Shown piece after piece: positions 32,089 to 32,159 of a stretch of 32,159 nucleotides of DNA. The notes under the pieces were generated by a model. It ran no database searches and had not been told where the DNA came from. It was given only the letters and a program-made list of their open reading frames with translations. Positions within the stretch are counted from its first letter, which is position 1, and each line of letters starts with the position of its first letter. The translations under genes were made by a program, and so were the position numbers. The stretch comes from Myxococcales bacterium (GTDB lineage Bacteria > Myxococcota_A > Polyangia > Polyangiales > Polyangiaceae). The DNA is taken from assembly GCA_009692485.1 (NCBI GenBank), contig SHZB01000019.1, positions 1 to 32,159 on the forward strand. Reading direction: 5' to 3'.

Positions 32089-32159
32089 ATGAGAGCCTCG
32101 TTTCTGCACGCGCGTCGCATGCTCGGCGTCTTCGCTAGCACCATCCTGGTGGTGGGTGT
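32089..32159 (+). CDS. Start of an exported protein, truncated by the window end
   Basis: ATG 32089 opens a frame reading MRASFLHARRMLGVFASTILVVG to the window end. The basic n-region and hydrophobic core are those of a signal peptide. Only 23 residues are available, so the mature protein and whether it is a lipoprotein cannot be seen. It begins 29 bp after trmO on the same strand. Confidence 0.5.
   Translation, partial: MRASFLHARRMLGVFASTILVVG

Overview
The window reads as chromosomal DNA from a very GC-rich member of the Myxococcota, probably near Polyangiales/Sorangiineae. The grounds are high GC and GC-rich third codon positions, a DUF1592/DUF1552 pair, many lipoproteins whose Cys is followed by a Gly/Ala/Ser/Thr linker, kelch, HEAT and RCC1-type sequences, and a long family of hypothetical proteins. 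This placement is an inference from gene content; no rRNA is present. No prophage, CRISPR array, complete insertion sequence or defence island is visible.

Layout. 1-2049: the 3' part of a helical hypothetical protein, then an MpaB/DUF2236 oxygenase-like protein. 2108-5582 (+): a tightly overlapped trio of DUF1587/1595/1592/1588/1585 protein, DUF1552 Tat-type protein and a tiny lipoprotein. 5601-8668 (-): purB followed by a translationally coupled DUF885 metallopeptidase-like lipoprotein. 8669-9062: an intergenic stretch with an RCC1-repeat relic and transposon-end-like direct repeats. 9063-13577 (+): a small PH-like membrane protein, a HEAT-repeat/cyclophilin fusion lipoprotein and a kelch lipoprotein. 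13646-16483 (-): an outer-membrane barrel, a Cys-rich repeat lipoprotein and a biotin carrier protein in one apparent operon. 16557-20288 (+): hutH, a VWA lipoprotein and a glycosyltransferase. 20357-20440 (-): tRNA-Leu(UAA). 20491-23162 (+): a large hypothetical protein overlapped with a lipoprotein. 23255-26354 (-): a possible papain-fold lipoprotein, a NUDIX hydrolase and ElbB. 26407-28793 (+): a serine/threonine dehydratase-family enzyme and a CNNM/CorC transporter. 28922-29440 (-): DUF2203. 29658-32059 (+): an MscS channel overlapped with TrmO, then the start of a secreted protein cut by the window end.

The genes are a mixture of housekeeping (purB, trmO, tRNA-Leu, hutH, elbB) and cell-envelope functions, with no single pathway. 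The most striking property is sequence-level: at least nine unrelated coding sequences carry short tandem DNA repeats with periods of 12, 15, 18, 24 or 33 bp. All are multiples of three, and they sit in linkers, loops, signal peptides or C-terminal tails. Intergenic tandem repeats in the same window often have periods that are not multiples of three (10, 19, 22, 25, 38 bp). This suggests an active slippage or duplication process filtered by reading-frame selection. It is my main candidate for something worth describing.
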